From contig NZ_JYMR01000055.1 of assembly GCF_000938255.1 (NCBI RefSeq), forward strand, positions 1 through 43,994: a stretch of DNA of 43,994 nucleotides, in the 5' to 3' direction. Origin of the DNA: Bradyrhizobium sp. LTSP849 (GTDB taxonomy: Bacteria; Pseudomonadota; Alphaproteobacteria; Rhizobiales; Xanthobacteraceae). The notes under the pieces were generated by a model that saw only the letters and a program-made list of their open reading frames with translations, was not told the DNA's origin and did not search any database. Positions within the stretch are counted from its first letter, which is position 1, and each line of letters begins with the position of its first letter. This document shows positions 26,767 through 35,432 of the stretch, piece by piece. The translations under genes were made by a program, and so were the position numbers.

Positions 26767-27897
26767 CTAGTCGACCTGAATTGATCGCGACTGCCTGCGA
26801 TAAACGTCGGGCACGAGCGAAAAATCAATCGCCGCTCGCAGGTCGACAGGGTCTGAAATCACGCGCTGTTGCAGCAAGAGCTTCTGGAATTCCTGCCATC
26901 GCGCCAGATCGAGTTCAGCCATTCGCGCTCCAAACGGCCTGATCAGGTCGCGCTGTTGCTCGAGCATAATCGTCGTGTCTTCTGGTCTCGCGCCGCGGCC
27001 AATCGCAGCGGCGACGATCGCGGCCGTTCGCTTTGGGTCAAGATCGGCACGCGACCAGGATGTAAGAAGCGCGGAGATGAAGGCTTCGGCCGAACTGGAA
27101 GACCTTGCGAGCATCTGCGTCGACGCGATGTAGACAGTTCCCGGAATGTGGATCTTGAAGGCACCGGGATCGAGAGCACGATACGGAATCTTGAGCCGGC
27201 GTAACTCTGCTCCCTCAACTTCCAGGTAACCAGGCAGAACATCGATGGCACCCGCAATAAGCTGTTGTACCGTGCCGACGGCATCGGTCACCCTGACCAA
27301 GCTGCGCTGCACCGCGTTCCGGCTAATGAGCGCTTCGACGACAAACCCGACCTCGCTTGACGACCTGTAAGCCAGAGTCTTGCCGACCAAATCAGACGGG
27401 CTCTGCAAGCCGGTAGCCTCGAGCGCGAACAAGCGGATTGAATTCGCGACATAGGAGCCAGCGATCGCGACAACCGGCTGACCTGCGGCGCGCGCTCTCA
27501 GAAATGCCATCGCGGAAACATGCCCAATGATGCGATCGCTTGCAGCTACTGCCTTGGCTGCGTCGCCGTCGTCGACGCCGACTTCGAGACGTGAAGACAA
27601 TCCAGCTTTCTGAAAGACGCCATCGTTGACGCCGAGTACTACGCCGGCGGCAGCCTCGGTTAGGGAACCATTCCACTTAATGATCAGCGCTTGCGAAGCC
27701 GATTTCCCTTCCTTGATTGCGATCGGCGACCATCCTCCGATGAAGAGAGAGACCGCGATCAAGGACACGATTCCAACAGCCAGGCTCAACAGCATCCCGC
27801 GCGCGAGCAACCTCCTTGAGACGGATCGTGACGGCCTGCCACGCGCATGCCGCGCCCCGTCACGCCTCAACCTTCCGCCATGGCGCTTAGTTGACAT
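26767..27897 (-). CDS. Membrane-anchored ABC-type solute-binding-like protein (NMT1/SsuA fold)
   Basis: A 376-residue protein with a basic cytoplasmic start, one hydrophobic anchor (about residues 30-52, LLSLAVGIVSLIAVSLFIGG) and a periplasmic domain of the NMT1/SsuA/TauA type. Landmarks are LTEAAAGVVLGVNDGVFQKAGL, KAVAASDRIIGHVSA, DLVGKTLAYRSSSEVGFVVE, DVLPGYLEVEGAEL and PEDTTIMLEQQRDLIRP. Such domains bind small solutes for import, but no permease or ATPase gene is near. The ATG used overlaps the previous stop codon by 11 bases, and the gene lies in the middle of an exopolysaccharide operon, which points to a sensing or assembly role here. The frame continues 80 codons upstream in antisense-like sequence that I reject. 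Confidence 0.8.
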   Translation of the reverse strand: MSTKRHGGRLRRDGARHARGRPSRSVSRRLLARGMLLSLAVGIVSLIAVSLFIGGWSPIAIKEGKSASQALIIKWNGSLTEAAAGVVLGVNDGVFQKAGLSSRLEVGVDDGDAAKAVAASDRIIGHVSAMAFLRARAAGQPVVAIAGSYVANSIRLFALEATGLQSPSDLVGKTLAYRSSSEVGFVVEALISRNAVQRSLVRVTDAVGTVQQLIAGAIDVLPGYLEVEGAELRRLKIPYRALDPGAFKIHIPGTVYIASTQMLARSSSSAEAFISALLTSWSRADLDPKRTAAIVAAAIGRGARPEDTTIMLEQQRDLIRPFGARMAELDLARWQEFQKLLLQQRVISDPVDLRAAIDFSLVPDVYRRQSRSIQVD

Positions 27898-28432
27898 ATT
27901 CCCGAAACGAATACTGAAAATCGGAATACGAGAAAATTCCGAGGATGTGTTGTTGACGCCGATAACCGCCGACCGACATGGTCGTGCAGCTATCGGTCTT
28001 GTAATAGCAGGCTCGAATCCGAATCTCCTTACCGCAACGATTATCGAGAATGAGGATGTGGTTGAAGACGTTCTTATTGAGCGCCTGACTTTCCGCCATC
28101 GGCGAGACGACGAGACATGGTTTGCCCGTCGGGTCAAGGCTGCGGGGTCGAGAGACCGTGAAGCCCTTTGGCTGCGTCAACGGAGAATTCACTGCGAACT
28201 TGCCCGAGCCTCCGACCGTTTCGTCGGACAGAGGTTGATTCGCAAGACTTGCCTGCCCGAACGCCGGTCCGCCTCCAAGGCAAACCGTACCTAGCACAAA
28301 TGCCAGGAAGATATTGCGCCCGTGAATCGCACCATCGGCCCGAGATCGGACCTGCCATACCGCTCGCACCATCATCCTTTCAAGCATTGCCGCGCGCATC
28401 TTCCGCATCGCGCCCCGCACTATTGGTGCCAT
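27887..28432 (-). CDS. Exported protein of unknown function
   Basis: A protein of up to 181 residues. From the start that overlaps the upstream gene it has a long Met- and Arg-rich leader before a hydrophobic export segment (IFLAFVLGTVCLGGGPAFGQ, residues 41-60), so a later ATG could be the true start. The mature domain of about 120 residues has four cysteines (PCLVVSP, DNRCGKE, RACYYKTDSC), probably two disulfides, and ends FQYSFREYVN. I do not recognise it. It overlaps both neighbours by 11-13 bases, which ties it firmly to the exopolysaccharide operon. It and the solute-binding-like protein may act together in the periplasm, an inference from coupling. Confidence 0.7.
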   Translation of the reverse strand: MAPIVRGAMRKMRAAMLERMMVRAVWQVRSRADGAIHGRNIFLAFVLGTVCLGGGPAFGQASLANQPLSDETVGGSGKFAVNSPLTQPKGFTVSRPRSLDPTGKPCLVVSPMAESQALNKNVFNHILILDNRCGKEIRIRACYYKTDSCTTMSVGGYRRQQHILGIFSYSDFQYSFREYVN

Positions 28433-29145
28433 CCCAATGGGTCACGTAACTTCACTCCGGGGACCGCTAGATCCGCCCCTTCAGCGCGAACCATGCGCGC
28501 AAATTGGTAGCGCATGGTCTGATCCGTCCATTCTAGTTCCGAGAGTAGTTGATCGCGAATAGGCCAGCCCGCACCCAATACGTTGCGCACGGCTGTTGCG
28601 AGAAGGCCCGAGTTCACCAACGTGGCAAATTCGGTTCGTACGGCACGTTTTTGATCTTCTGCCAATAGGTCATAAACCGCAAGGGAATAGACATTACGGC
28701 GGACAGCAATCCATCCCTCGACCGGGGCCAGCCGGTAAGACATCGCAAGATTGGCAAGCTCCGGTTCGGCCTGAGCTCCCTGGTTGATCCGCACCCAGTA
28801 TCGCATGAACCAGAGGAAGCCTTCGCTCGGAGCGCACGTCATCGCCTTGTCTAGCGCTTCGCGCACGCCCTTGAGCTGTTGATCTGCCCGCTTTGGATCG
28901 GCCGCGGCCACCGCCTCCTCGTGTAGACGAGTGCGGATGATCACATCACTGCGGAGCTCAATCGGGTTGCACGGGAACCGCAATTCAGCCGCTTCGAGTT
29001 CGGGCGATAACCATTCAAGCCGATCAAAGCGATCCGAGGCTAGGATTCGGGTGGCGAAACCATTCAGCCGAGTCTCGTGATCGGGGTGGATGAGGAAGAA
29101 CACGCCCCAACTGCCCGCCAGGAGGCAAATGCACGTCGCTAGCAA
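28420..29145 (-). CDS. Membrane-anchored helical (TPR-like) protein
   Basis: A 241-residue protein with an N-terminal hydrophobic anchor (residues 2-20, LATCICLLAGSWGVFFLI) and a helical periplasmic part. Pairs of helices such as KRADQQLKGVREALDKAM and EPELANLAMSYRLAP resemble degenerate TPR-like repeats. No enzymatic motif is visible. The only start I can find is a TTG; no ATG or GTG in frame would keep the anchor. It begins 32 bases after the Wzc-like gene and overlaps the next gene by 13 bases. A scaffold role in the secretion machine is an inference from position. Confidence 0.7.
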   Translation of the reverse strand: MLATCICLLAGSWGVFFLIHPDHETRLNGFATRILASDRFDRLEWLSPELEAAELRFPCNPIELRSDVIIRTRLHEEAVAAADPKRADQQLKGVREALDKAMTCAPSEGFLWFMRYWVRINQGAQAEPELANLAMSYRLAPVEGWIAVRRNVYSLAVYDLLAEDQKRAVRTEFATLVNSGLLATAVRNVLGAGWPIRDQLLSELEWTDQTMRYQFARMVRAEGADLAVPGVKLRDPLGWHQ

Positions 29146-29177
29146 CCTAACGGTAAACAGCAGGCGCGAAGATCCTT

Positions 29178-31574
29178 TTAATCGACATAGCCGTACCGAT
29201 GGTAATAGCGATTTCGATAGTAATCACCGCGGTGGGAGTCGTAGCGGCCAAGCGCTCCAATATCGACCTTGTTCAACACTACTCCCATCAGCTTTTTTTG
29301 CACCCCCGGCGCTTCGTCTAGGGATCGCTTGACGATATCGATCTTGGTCTGAGCCCATTCCACCACCAGGGTATAATGGTCCACGATACGCGACGTACCG
29401 CGCACGTCGATGACCGGCGCGAGCGGGGACATGTCGACGATGATGAGATCGTAGTGGCTTCGGAGCGCCTTGAATAATCTCTCCATCGGAGCCGACGCCA
29501 GCAAATCGGCAGAGTTCGACGATCGCGATGCGAGCACGCAGGGCAGGAAGTGAAGGGCGGACTGACTGTCCGTCCAGATGAGGTCCTTTAGCTCCGCTTG
29601 ACCGAGAACAAGTTCGACTATGCCCGCTTGCGCATCCGGCGAGAAGCGCCGGGTCAAGGATGGATTGCGGATATCGCAGTCCACCAGGAGCGTCCGCGTG
29701 CCACTCATGGAACTCGCCTGCGCTATGGCGCCCGCAATCGTCGATTTACCTTCATTGGGCAATGACGACGTGATGCCGATGACCTTGCAGGTCGCCTCAT
29801 CCCTGCTCAGATCGATTGCCATCTTGACCGCTCTCATCGCTTCAGCAAATCGAGAGAACGGCGCGCGGGTCACAACACCGGACATCGTGTCAGTGATGTT
29901 CATCTGCCGGCTCGGAAGCTGAGCACCGGCCGGATACTCCGAACCGATCGAAGCGACGACCTGTTGCTCGGGTTCGTTCTTGCCCCTCAGATGGCGCCAA
30001 CCAGAGATCCGAGCCAGTTTGGCCACCGTCCTCGCCTTGCTCCAGCCCGACTGAGGCAACTCGTCCGGCAGCACGCGCGGCACGACCGCGAGACAACTCA
30101 CACCCAGCATCGCTTCAACTTGCGGAGCCGTGCGGAATACGCGATCCATCATGTCCCTGACGAACCCGCTTGCCGCAGCGAACAAGCCGCCGACAAGCAG
30201 GCTGCCAAGGAGCACGAGCAGAGTCTTCGGCGACGACGGACTCAAGGACATTGCCGCCGGCGTAATCACGCGGGCTTCGGTAATCGGAAAGGATTGCTGC
30301 TGTACGGACACCATGTACATCTGCAGAAAATTGTCGGAGAGAGCACGCGCGCTCTGCGCATTGCTTTCCAGATCGCGTAGCACGATCTGGGCCTGGCTGG
30401 TGTCGTTGGACTGATTGATCGCGTCGCTGAGGCTCTTTTGGCTAGCCTCCTCGCGCGATTTCGCAATTTCCAGATCACTTTTGAAGCTTTCGGCCGTTCG
30501 CTTCAACTCATCCTTAATCGACCGCCTGATCTCACGCATCTGATTGCGCAGATTGATCACTGCAAGATGGTTCGCTCCGTAGCGATTCGACCAGTCCGAT
30601 TCTTTCGCTGCGTAATCGAGATAAGTCTGACGCAGCTTCACGATGACCGGATTCTGCATCGTGTCAGCCACGGTCGCGAGGTCATTGAGAATGACGTTGC
30701 GATCCTCATCGTCTGCCTTCAAAATGGTGGTGATACGCTCGAGCCGAGCTTGTGCTTCCGCCCGCTGCGCTCGTGCGACGGTAAGCGCACTGTTTATTTC
30801 GGCCAGTTGCTGCTCGCTAAGCAGTCGACCGCCCGCGTCAACGATATTGTTTTTGGCCTTGTAATCGGCAACGCCGCGCTCGGCAGCCGAGGCCTGCACC
30901 CGCAGTTCCTTCATGCGATCCTGGAGCCAAACCGCGGCACGGCGAGACGCGTTGTACTTGGCCTCGAGAGAGTCGACGATATAGGCCTCAGCCACCGCGT
31001 TGGAGATCTGCGCCGCGCGGTCCGCGGAATTCGATCGATAGGATATCTCGATGACGTAGCTCAATCCCACGCGCTTGACCGTAAGGTTCTTCGCAAAGCG
31101 ACTAAGCGCCTTGCGCAACTGCTGATACTCGGACGGCGGTGTGGGGCTCGAGATCAGGGAGAAAACGGCGCCGACAACGTTGCCGATGAGTCCGCCGCTA
31201 TCGCCGGTAAATTCCGGCTCATCGACCAGGCGCAGGTCCTTGATGACCGAAAGGGCGATCGTATCTGACTTGATGATCTCGACTTGGCTATCGATCATCG
31301 CCGATTCGATCGGCGCATCGCTTCCAGCAGACTGTTGCTGCTGCATCAGGCTGATCTTGCGGCTGTCGATGATCAGACTCGCAGTGCTCGTATACATCCG
31401 CTGCGCGGTGATCACGTAGAGCAGTGCGAGAGACACGCACGCCAGGAAAACAAAAATCATCAAGGGAAGCTGACGCGAGACCAGCCCCTTCAACGCCAAG
31501 ATGGCATCGCTGATTGACAGAAGCTCCGGCTCCGGAGCCTCGACGTTTACTGAAGGCAATCGGCTATGAAGCAT
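29178..31574 (-). CDS. wzc: Wzc-like polysaccharide co-polymerase with BY-kinase domain
   Basis: A 798-residue inner-membrane protein. The N-terminal Wzz-type domain has a first membrane helix at about 36-57; a long periplasmic coiled-coil region (about 170-430, with GNRV domain-like sequence before the second helix) leads to a second helix at about 452-472. The cytoplasmic BY-kinase domain shows Walker A with GKST at 609-612, Walker A' in LLVDCDIRNPSL (about 631) and Walker B in DLIIVDMSPL (about 713). The C-terminus has a tyrosine cluster (YDSHRGDYYRNRYYHRYGY) as expected for autophosphorylation. It sets chain length and opens the export channel with the Wza-like protein. It is longer than E. 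coli Wzc and belongs to the fused, proteobacterial type. Confidence 0.93.
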   Translation of the reverse strand: MLHSRLPSVNVEAPEPELLSISDAILALKGLVSRQLPLMIFVFLACVSLALLYVITAQRMYTSTASLIIDSRKISLMQQQQSAGSDAPIESAMIDSQVEIIKSDTIALSVIKDLRLVDEPEFTGDSGGLIGNVVGAVFSLISSPTPPSEYQQLRKALSRFAKNLTVKRVGLSYVIEISYRSNSADRAAQISNAVAEAYIVDSLEAKYNASRRAAVWLQDRMKELRVQASAAERGVADYKAKNNIVDAGGRLLSEQQLAEINSALTVARAQRAEAQARLERITTILKADDEDRNVILNDLATVADTMQNPVIVKLRQTYLDYAAKESDWSNRYGANHLAVINLRNQMREIRRSIKDELKRTAESFKSDLEIAKSREEASQKSLSDAINQSNDTSQAQIVLRDLESNAQSARALSDNFLQMYMVSVQQQSFPITEARVITPAAMSLSPSSPKTLLVLLGSLLVGGLFAAASGFVRDMMDRVFRTAPQVEAMLGVSCLAVVPRVLPDELPQSGWSKARTVAKLARISGWRHLRGKNEPEQQVVASIGSEYPAGAQLPSRQMNITDTMSGVVTRAPFSRFAEAMRAVKMAIDLSRDEATCKVIGITSSLPNEGKSTIAGAIAQASSMSGTRTLLVDCDIRNPSLTRRFSPDAQAGIVELVLGQAELKDLIWTDSQSALHFLPCVLASRSSNSADLLASAPMERLFKALRSHYDLIIVDMSPLAPVIDVRGTSRIVDHYTLVVEWAQTKIDIVKRSLDEAPGVQKKLMGVVLNKVDIGALGRYDSHRGDYYRNRYYHRYGYVD

Positions 31575-31727
31575 GCGCGGAGTACTTTGTTATTTGAGGA
31601 AGCGATGTTGCGCTGCGGTAAAATAGCCTGAGCATCACGACGAATGTGAGGCGTTCGGCAAGGGCAAGCACCTCAACAATCACACCAGATAGATATTTCT
31701 CGAATATAATCAATCTCTTGGCCGAGG

Positions 31728-32891
31728 TCAATTGTCACGTGGGCCAATCAAATAGTCAGCACAATGCAGATGGACGAGGAATCGGACCCCAGACCGCCGG
31801 GGCGAACGAATCCAGACAGGAAGCCCCTTTTCGAGACGCCCCCCCCTCGCAACGATCAGGAGACCCAGCAAAGCAGCATCGACGTAGCTGACCTCTCTCA
31901 AGCATACGACCAGTTCACCTGGAAATTCCTGATACTGATCGAGCGTATTGCGCAGCCCTTCGAGATGGAGGGCGCTCGCGCTTCCTTTCAGCTCGATCAC
32001 GGCACTACCGTCTTGGGCCGTGACGGCCACATCCAACGACCTCGCGCTCGAGCCGGCCAGCTTGAGGGCAGGACCGAACAGCAAGAGCGGAAATGCCTTT
32101 GTTGCCAAAAGCTTCGCTAGGTCGATGAAATCCCTGGCGTACCGGGATGCCAGGTATGGCTCCTCCCAAATCCGCCATAGCCATTCCATGCCTGTCTTCT
32201 GCAGAAACTCCGGCGAGCGTCGTATCGTCCCCGCGACAAAGTTAATGACGGACCCGAGATGCGCGATGACAGGCACGTTGAGATGGGGAGAATTCAGGCT
32301 GATCCAGCTATGGCCACGCTTGGCATTGAGCGCCAGAATGAGCAGGTCGGCACCGGACCTATTGATGTCTTCGAGAATGTCCTTTCGGCTCATGCTTTCA
32401 ATCGGGCCATAACCCGGCGAAAAACTACCCGCACTTCGCAGAGAGGGCGACAATTCCGGTAACCGCTCGCTAGCGCGTGCTGCGGCCCCCTCAGGCCCTC
32501 CAAAGAAGTACACCTTCATTGGTCCGGCCGCACCCGACATCATTTTGTCAAACACCGTCGATCCTGGGACCCTTTCCGGAATGGGGATCCCAAGCATCCG
32601 CGATAGAATCAAGAGGGGCATTCCGTCGACGGTGGAGAGCTGACTCTTGCCGAGAATGTCTCGAAATTCTGGGCTCTTCAGACACGACGTCAGATGGTTC
32701 AGGTTTGGCGTGGACCAAACACACCGATCTCCCCTCGCCACAGCCTGCTGCAACTCGGCAACCGCCTCCTGGAAGGAAAGCGCATCGACCGGAATGCCAA
32801 AAAGGCAATAAACCTGACGGCCGAAGTCAACGCGCACCGGATTGAGGTCGCGCTCCGACGCATCGGCGATTTTAAGATTATCTTGAGTCAC
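31728..32891 (-). CDS. WecG/TagA/CpsF glycosyltransferase (GT26) fused to a STAS domain
   Basis: A 387-residue protein. Residues about 25-255 form a GT26 domain: FGIPVDALSFQEAV, TPNLNHL (61-67), a catalytic VDG at 88-90, FFGGPEGAA, SPGYG, and GMEWLWRIWEEPYLASRY. The usual GxPxQE helix is changed to LNAKRGHSWI (188-197). After a short hydrophobic patch, residues about 286-387 form a STAS domain with AVIELKGSAS and the strand-turn VSYVDAALLGLL, where the usual phosphoacceptor Ser/Thr after the Asp is Ala339. The GTG start overlaps the end of the upstream gene by 14 bases. GT26 enzymes add amino or other sugars to lipid-linked intermediates. The STAS domain may tie activity or location to a partner. 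Confidence 0.88.
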   Translation of the reverse strand: MTQDNLKIADASERDLNPVRVDFGRQVYCLFGIPVDALSFQEAVAELQQAVARGDRCVWSTPNLNHLTSCLKSPEFRDILGKSQLSTVDGMPLLILSRMLGIPIPERVPGSTVFDKMMSGAAGPMKVYFFGGPEGAAARASERLPELSPSLRSAGSFSPGYGPIESMSRKDILEDINRSGADLLILALNAKRGHSWISLNSPHLNVPVIAHLGSVINFVAGTIRRSPEFLQKTGMEWLWRIWEEPYLASRYARDFIDLAKLLATKAFPLLLFGPALKLAGSSARSLDVAVTAQDGSAVIELKGSASALHLEGLRNTLDQYQEFPGELVVCLREVSYVDAALLGLLIVARGGRLEKGLPVWIRSPRRSGVRFLVHLHCADYLIGPRDN

Positions 32892-34065
32892 GATTGGTTC
32901 TTACCCAGACGCGCTGACGATTCTGAATGAACTTCAGATATAGCGGAATCTTGGCCAAGACGTAGAGCGGCACTTTCAGCAAATCCGCAGCAGAGCAGAA
33001 ATCCCGCCCAAAGCGGAACCACAGAACCAGGACAGCGAGCACGAACACGGCTGCCGCGACAAAGCTGACAGCGAATGGGGCAGCAGTGCCGGTCCAGAGG
33101 GAGACCAACGTCCCCTGGATCAATGATACCAGGGTCAAGACTATCAGGAGCGACAGCGGCGGCACGATGAGGTCCAGGACCAAACCAAGCAGGTTCAAGT
33201 CCAAACGCTTGATCGACTCACTAAACAGCCGAGGCGCATGCGTTATGATCGAATGAAGGTACCCATGCTCCCAGCGAGTACGCTGTGACTTTTCTGCACC
33301 CACGTCGTCCGGAAACTGGCTTGTCACAACGGCTTCCGGACAGAACAAAGGCGCGCGTCCTCGCAACGCAAGCTTGAGGCCCAATGTGAGATCTTCTACA
33401 AGTTCGTCGGTTGCCAGCCTGACCGATCCAAGTAGGTGCGTCGGGAATGCCATACCGGACCCTGTCAGCTGAGTTGGCAAGCCGAGTTTCAACCAGCCGA
33501 GTGGCCTCACATAATTCTTTGTAAACCAAGCGAGATTCCGAATAGGAGAAAGATCTCCGCTCCGGGAGGGCGTCATCAGATAGGCCGCTTGCACGGGTCG
33601 TCCTGTTGACGCCGCAAGACCTGTGATGCGCGAAAGCGCTCCCTGCGCTACCTGACAATCCGCATCAACAATGATCACCACCTCGGGAGCTCCAGTGCCA
33701 ATCAGAAACTGTAGACCGTGATCCAGAGCAAATCCCTTGCCACGATGCGTCGGGTCATCACGAGAAGTGACCTCGGCGCCCGCCGCCGCCGCGATCTCGG
33801 CCGTTCGATCAGAGCAGTTATCCGCGACAACGACCAAGCGATCCGAGCCCGTCAGCTCTCGACGGATCGACTGCAAGGTTGATGCGATTCCTTGTTCTTC
33901 GTCGTGTGCTGGAACGATGACGCCGAAACCCGGGCGGCCTGCTGCTTGCGGAGACAACTGCCGGGTCGGAGCGGCAACGAGAATCTGGATCGCAAAAACG
34001 AGAATCGGAACGGCGACCGCGACCGCGACCGCGACGCTCGCACAGACGATGAGGAAGACCATCAT
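32878..34065 (-). CDS. Membrane GT2-family glycosyltransferase
   Basis: A 395-residue inverting glycosyltransferase. An N-terminal membrane helix (residues 5-32) precedes the GT-A domain, with VIVPAHDEE (49-57), VVADNCSD, VDADC containing DxD (134-136), an acidic VEDLTLGL (223-230) and QRTRWEHG (261-268). The last is a Q/RxxRW motif as in processive synthases. Two or three further hydrophobic segments follow near the C-terminus. The ATG start lies in an ATGA overlap with the stop codon of the GT4 gene. The QxxRW motif and the flanking helices suggest work on a membrane-bound acceptor; whether it is processive is open. Confidence 0.88.
   Translation of the reverse strand: MMVFLIVCASVAVAVAVAVPILVFAIQILVAAPTRQLSPQAAGRPGFGVIVPAHDEEQGIASTLQSIRRELTGSDRLVVVADNCSDRTAEIAAAAGAEVTSRDDPTHRGKGFALDHGLQFLIGTGAPEVVIIVDADCQVAQGALSRITGLAASTGRPVQAAYLMTPSRSGDLSPIRNLAWFTKNYVRPLGWLKLGLPTQLTGSGMAFPTHLLGSVRLATDELVEDLTLGLKLALRGRAPLFCPEAVVTSQFPDDVGAEKSQRTRWEHGYLHSIITHAPRLFSESIKRLDLNLLGLVLDLIVPPLSLLIVLTLVSLIQGTLVSLWTGTAAPFAVSFVAAAVFVLAVLVLWFRFGRDFCSAADLLKVPLYVLAKIPLYLKFIQNRQRVWVRTNRDSR
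34013..34036. repeat. Hexanucleotide tandem repeat, about four copies
   Basis: GCGACC is repeated three times and followed by GCGACG inside the first membrane helix of the GT2 gene. It encodes an alternating Ala-Val stretch. Copy-number changes of a hexamer would keep the frame. Confidence 0.7.
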
Positions 34066-35294
34066 GGCTCCAAAGCGTGAGCGAACAGCGCGCTCAGCTT
34101 CCCTGCCTCTGTTTGCACGTTGTGCTGCTCGGCAACAGCGCGCGCGCCTCGCTCACCCATAGCCTGAAGAACCGAGAGCGGTGCATTCAGACAGCGATGC
34201 ATGGCATCGGCCAGTTCGTCTTCGCTACCGGCAGGGAACAGCCAACCATTTTCTTCGTGGACAACAAGTTCGGGGTTACCAGCAATATATGTCGTCAAAA
34301 CAGGGCGACCGAGCGCCATCGCTTCCATCAGAACAACCGCAAGCCCCTCCGCAAAGCTCGGCAGAACGAACGCGCGGGCATCGAGTATCTCGCGACGAAC
34401 TGTCTCACCATCCGACCAGCCCGTGATGCGAACCTTGCCCTGCAACTGGTGGCCTCTGATCAACTGCTCGACGATCGGGCGATTCTCCCCATCGCCAACA
34501 AGCACGAGCTCAAAACTCGCATCTCTGCCCACCAATTGTGCAGCCGCGGACACCAGCAGCGCCTGCCCCTTCTGCTCGCAGAGGCGTCCCACGCACACCA
34601 ACTTATTCGCGCCATTGGCCTGCACAGAGTCGATCAAAAAGCGCTCGTCAACCCCGCAGTGAACTACCTTGATCTTGCTCCACCCACTCGGGTGAATGAG
34701 ACGCATCAGCTGGCCGCGCCCGAACGAACTGATTGCAACAACGAATTTCGCCCGTTCGACCTTCGTCTTCAGGTTGATCCCCACGATCCGATCGAATTCC
34801 TCCGGGCCATGCACGGTGAAACTGTAAGAGATCCCTGTGAGGCAATTGATGAGCAACGCGACATCAGTGGGATTCGTGCCAAAATGGGCATGGAGATGCG
34901 ACAGCTGCAGCCTAGCAAGTTCCCGCGCCAACCAGCACGCCTCAGCTAAATATATGGCGTGCAAAATGAACGGGCGATCGCTTCGACGCGTCAAGGCCAG
35001 GGCAGTTACCAAAGATCGCCAAAATCCGCCGGGCGCGGCAAACATCATCACCAGAACCGCCCAAGCAATGGACAATCCGCCCTTGTTCACAACGTGGACC
35101 GTTCGCTCCAGTTCCGCGCGGTCGTCAACGTCCGGCAGTTCCGCATCCCAGCCGCGCAACGCAAATCGATGGACCTCCCAGCCCAGCCGTTCAAGCGCCA
35201 AAATCTCGCGCCGGATGAAACTGTGACTGACTTTGGGATACTCGTTTATCAGATAGGCCACACGCTTCCGGAGCGGCGACTTCAGTTCAGGCAC
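34062..35294 (-). CDS. GT4-family glycosyltransferase, paralogue of the gene at 11844-13106
   Basis: A 410-residue GT-B glycosyltransferase with YPKVSHSFIRREI, SHLHAHFGTNPTDV, VGRLCEQKG, LVLVGDG and the EX7E motif in FAEGLAVVLMEA. It is collinear with the AT-rich GT4 gene of the island and shares long identical blocks, such as KIKVVHCG and SFTVHGPEEFD. The GTG start has GAAGGG about 10 bases upstream. It is the first gene of the long minus-strand operon and is followed by a GT2 gene in an ATGA overlap. Its base composition is GC-rich, in keeping with the core. Confidence 0.9.
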   Translation of the reverse strand: MPELKSPLRKRVAYLINEYPKVSHSFIRREILALERLGWEVHRFALRGWDAELPDVDDRAELERTVHVVNKGGLSIAWAVLVMMFAAPGGFWRSLVTALALTRRSDRPFILHAIYLAEACWLARELARLQLSHLHAHFGTNPTDVALLINCLTGISYSFTVHGPEEFDRIVGINLKTKVERAKFVVAISSFGRGQLMRLIHPSGWSKIKVVHCGVDERFLIDSVQANGANKLVCVGRLCEQKGQALLVSAAAQLVGRDASFELVLVGDGENRPIVEQLIRGHQLQGKVRITGWSDGETVRREILDARAFVLPSFAEGLAVVLMEAMALGRPVLTTYIAGNPELVVHEENGWLFPAGSEDELADAMHRCLNAPLSVLQAMGERGARAVAEQHNVQTEAGKLSALFAHALEP

Positions 35295-35432
35295 GCTTCA
35301 AATCCCTTCGTCGACCTAGGCTTATCGCACTGCGATAACAATACCAAAACATTGCGGGATCAAGGCGAATTCCTTAGAAATTGGTTATCGCCGCGGCTTG
35401 CGCGAGCGAGCAACTCGTTGCGGTGTCTGAAG

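Noticed and set aside
30438..31268. Plus-strand open frame of 276 codons
   Set aside because: Entirely antisense to the Wzc-like gene and without recognisable domain.
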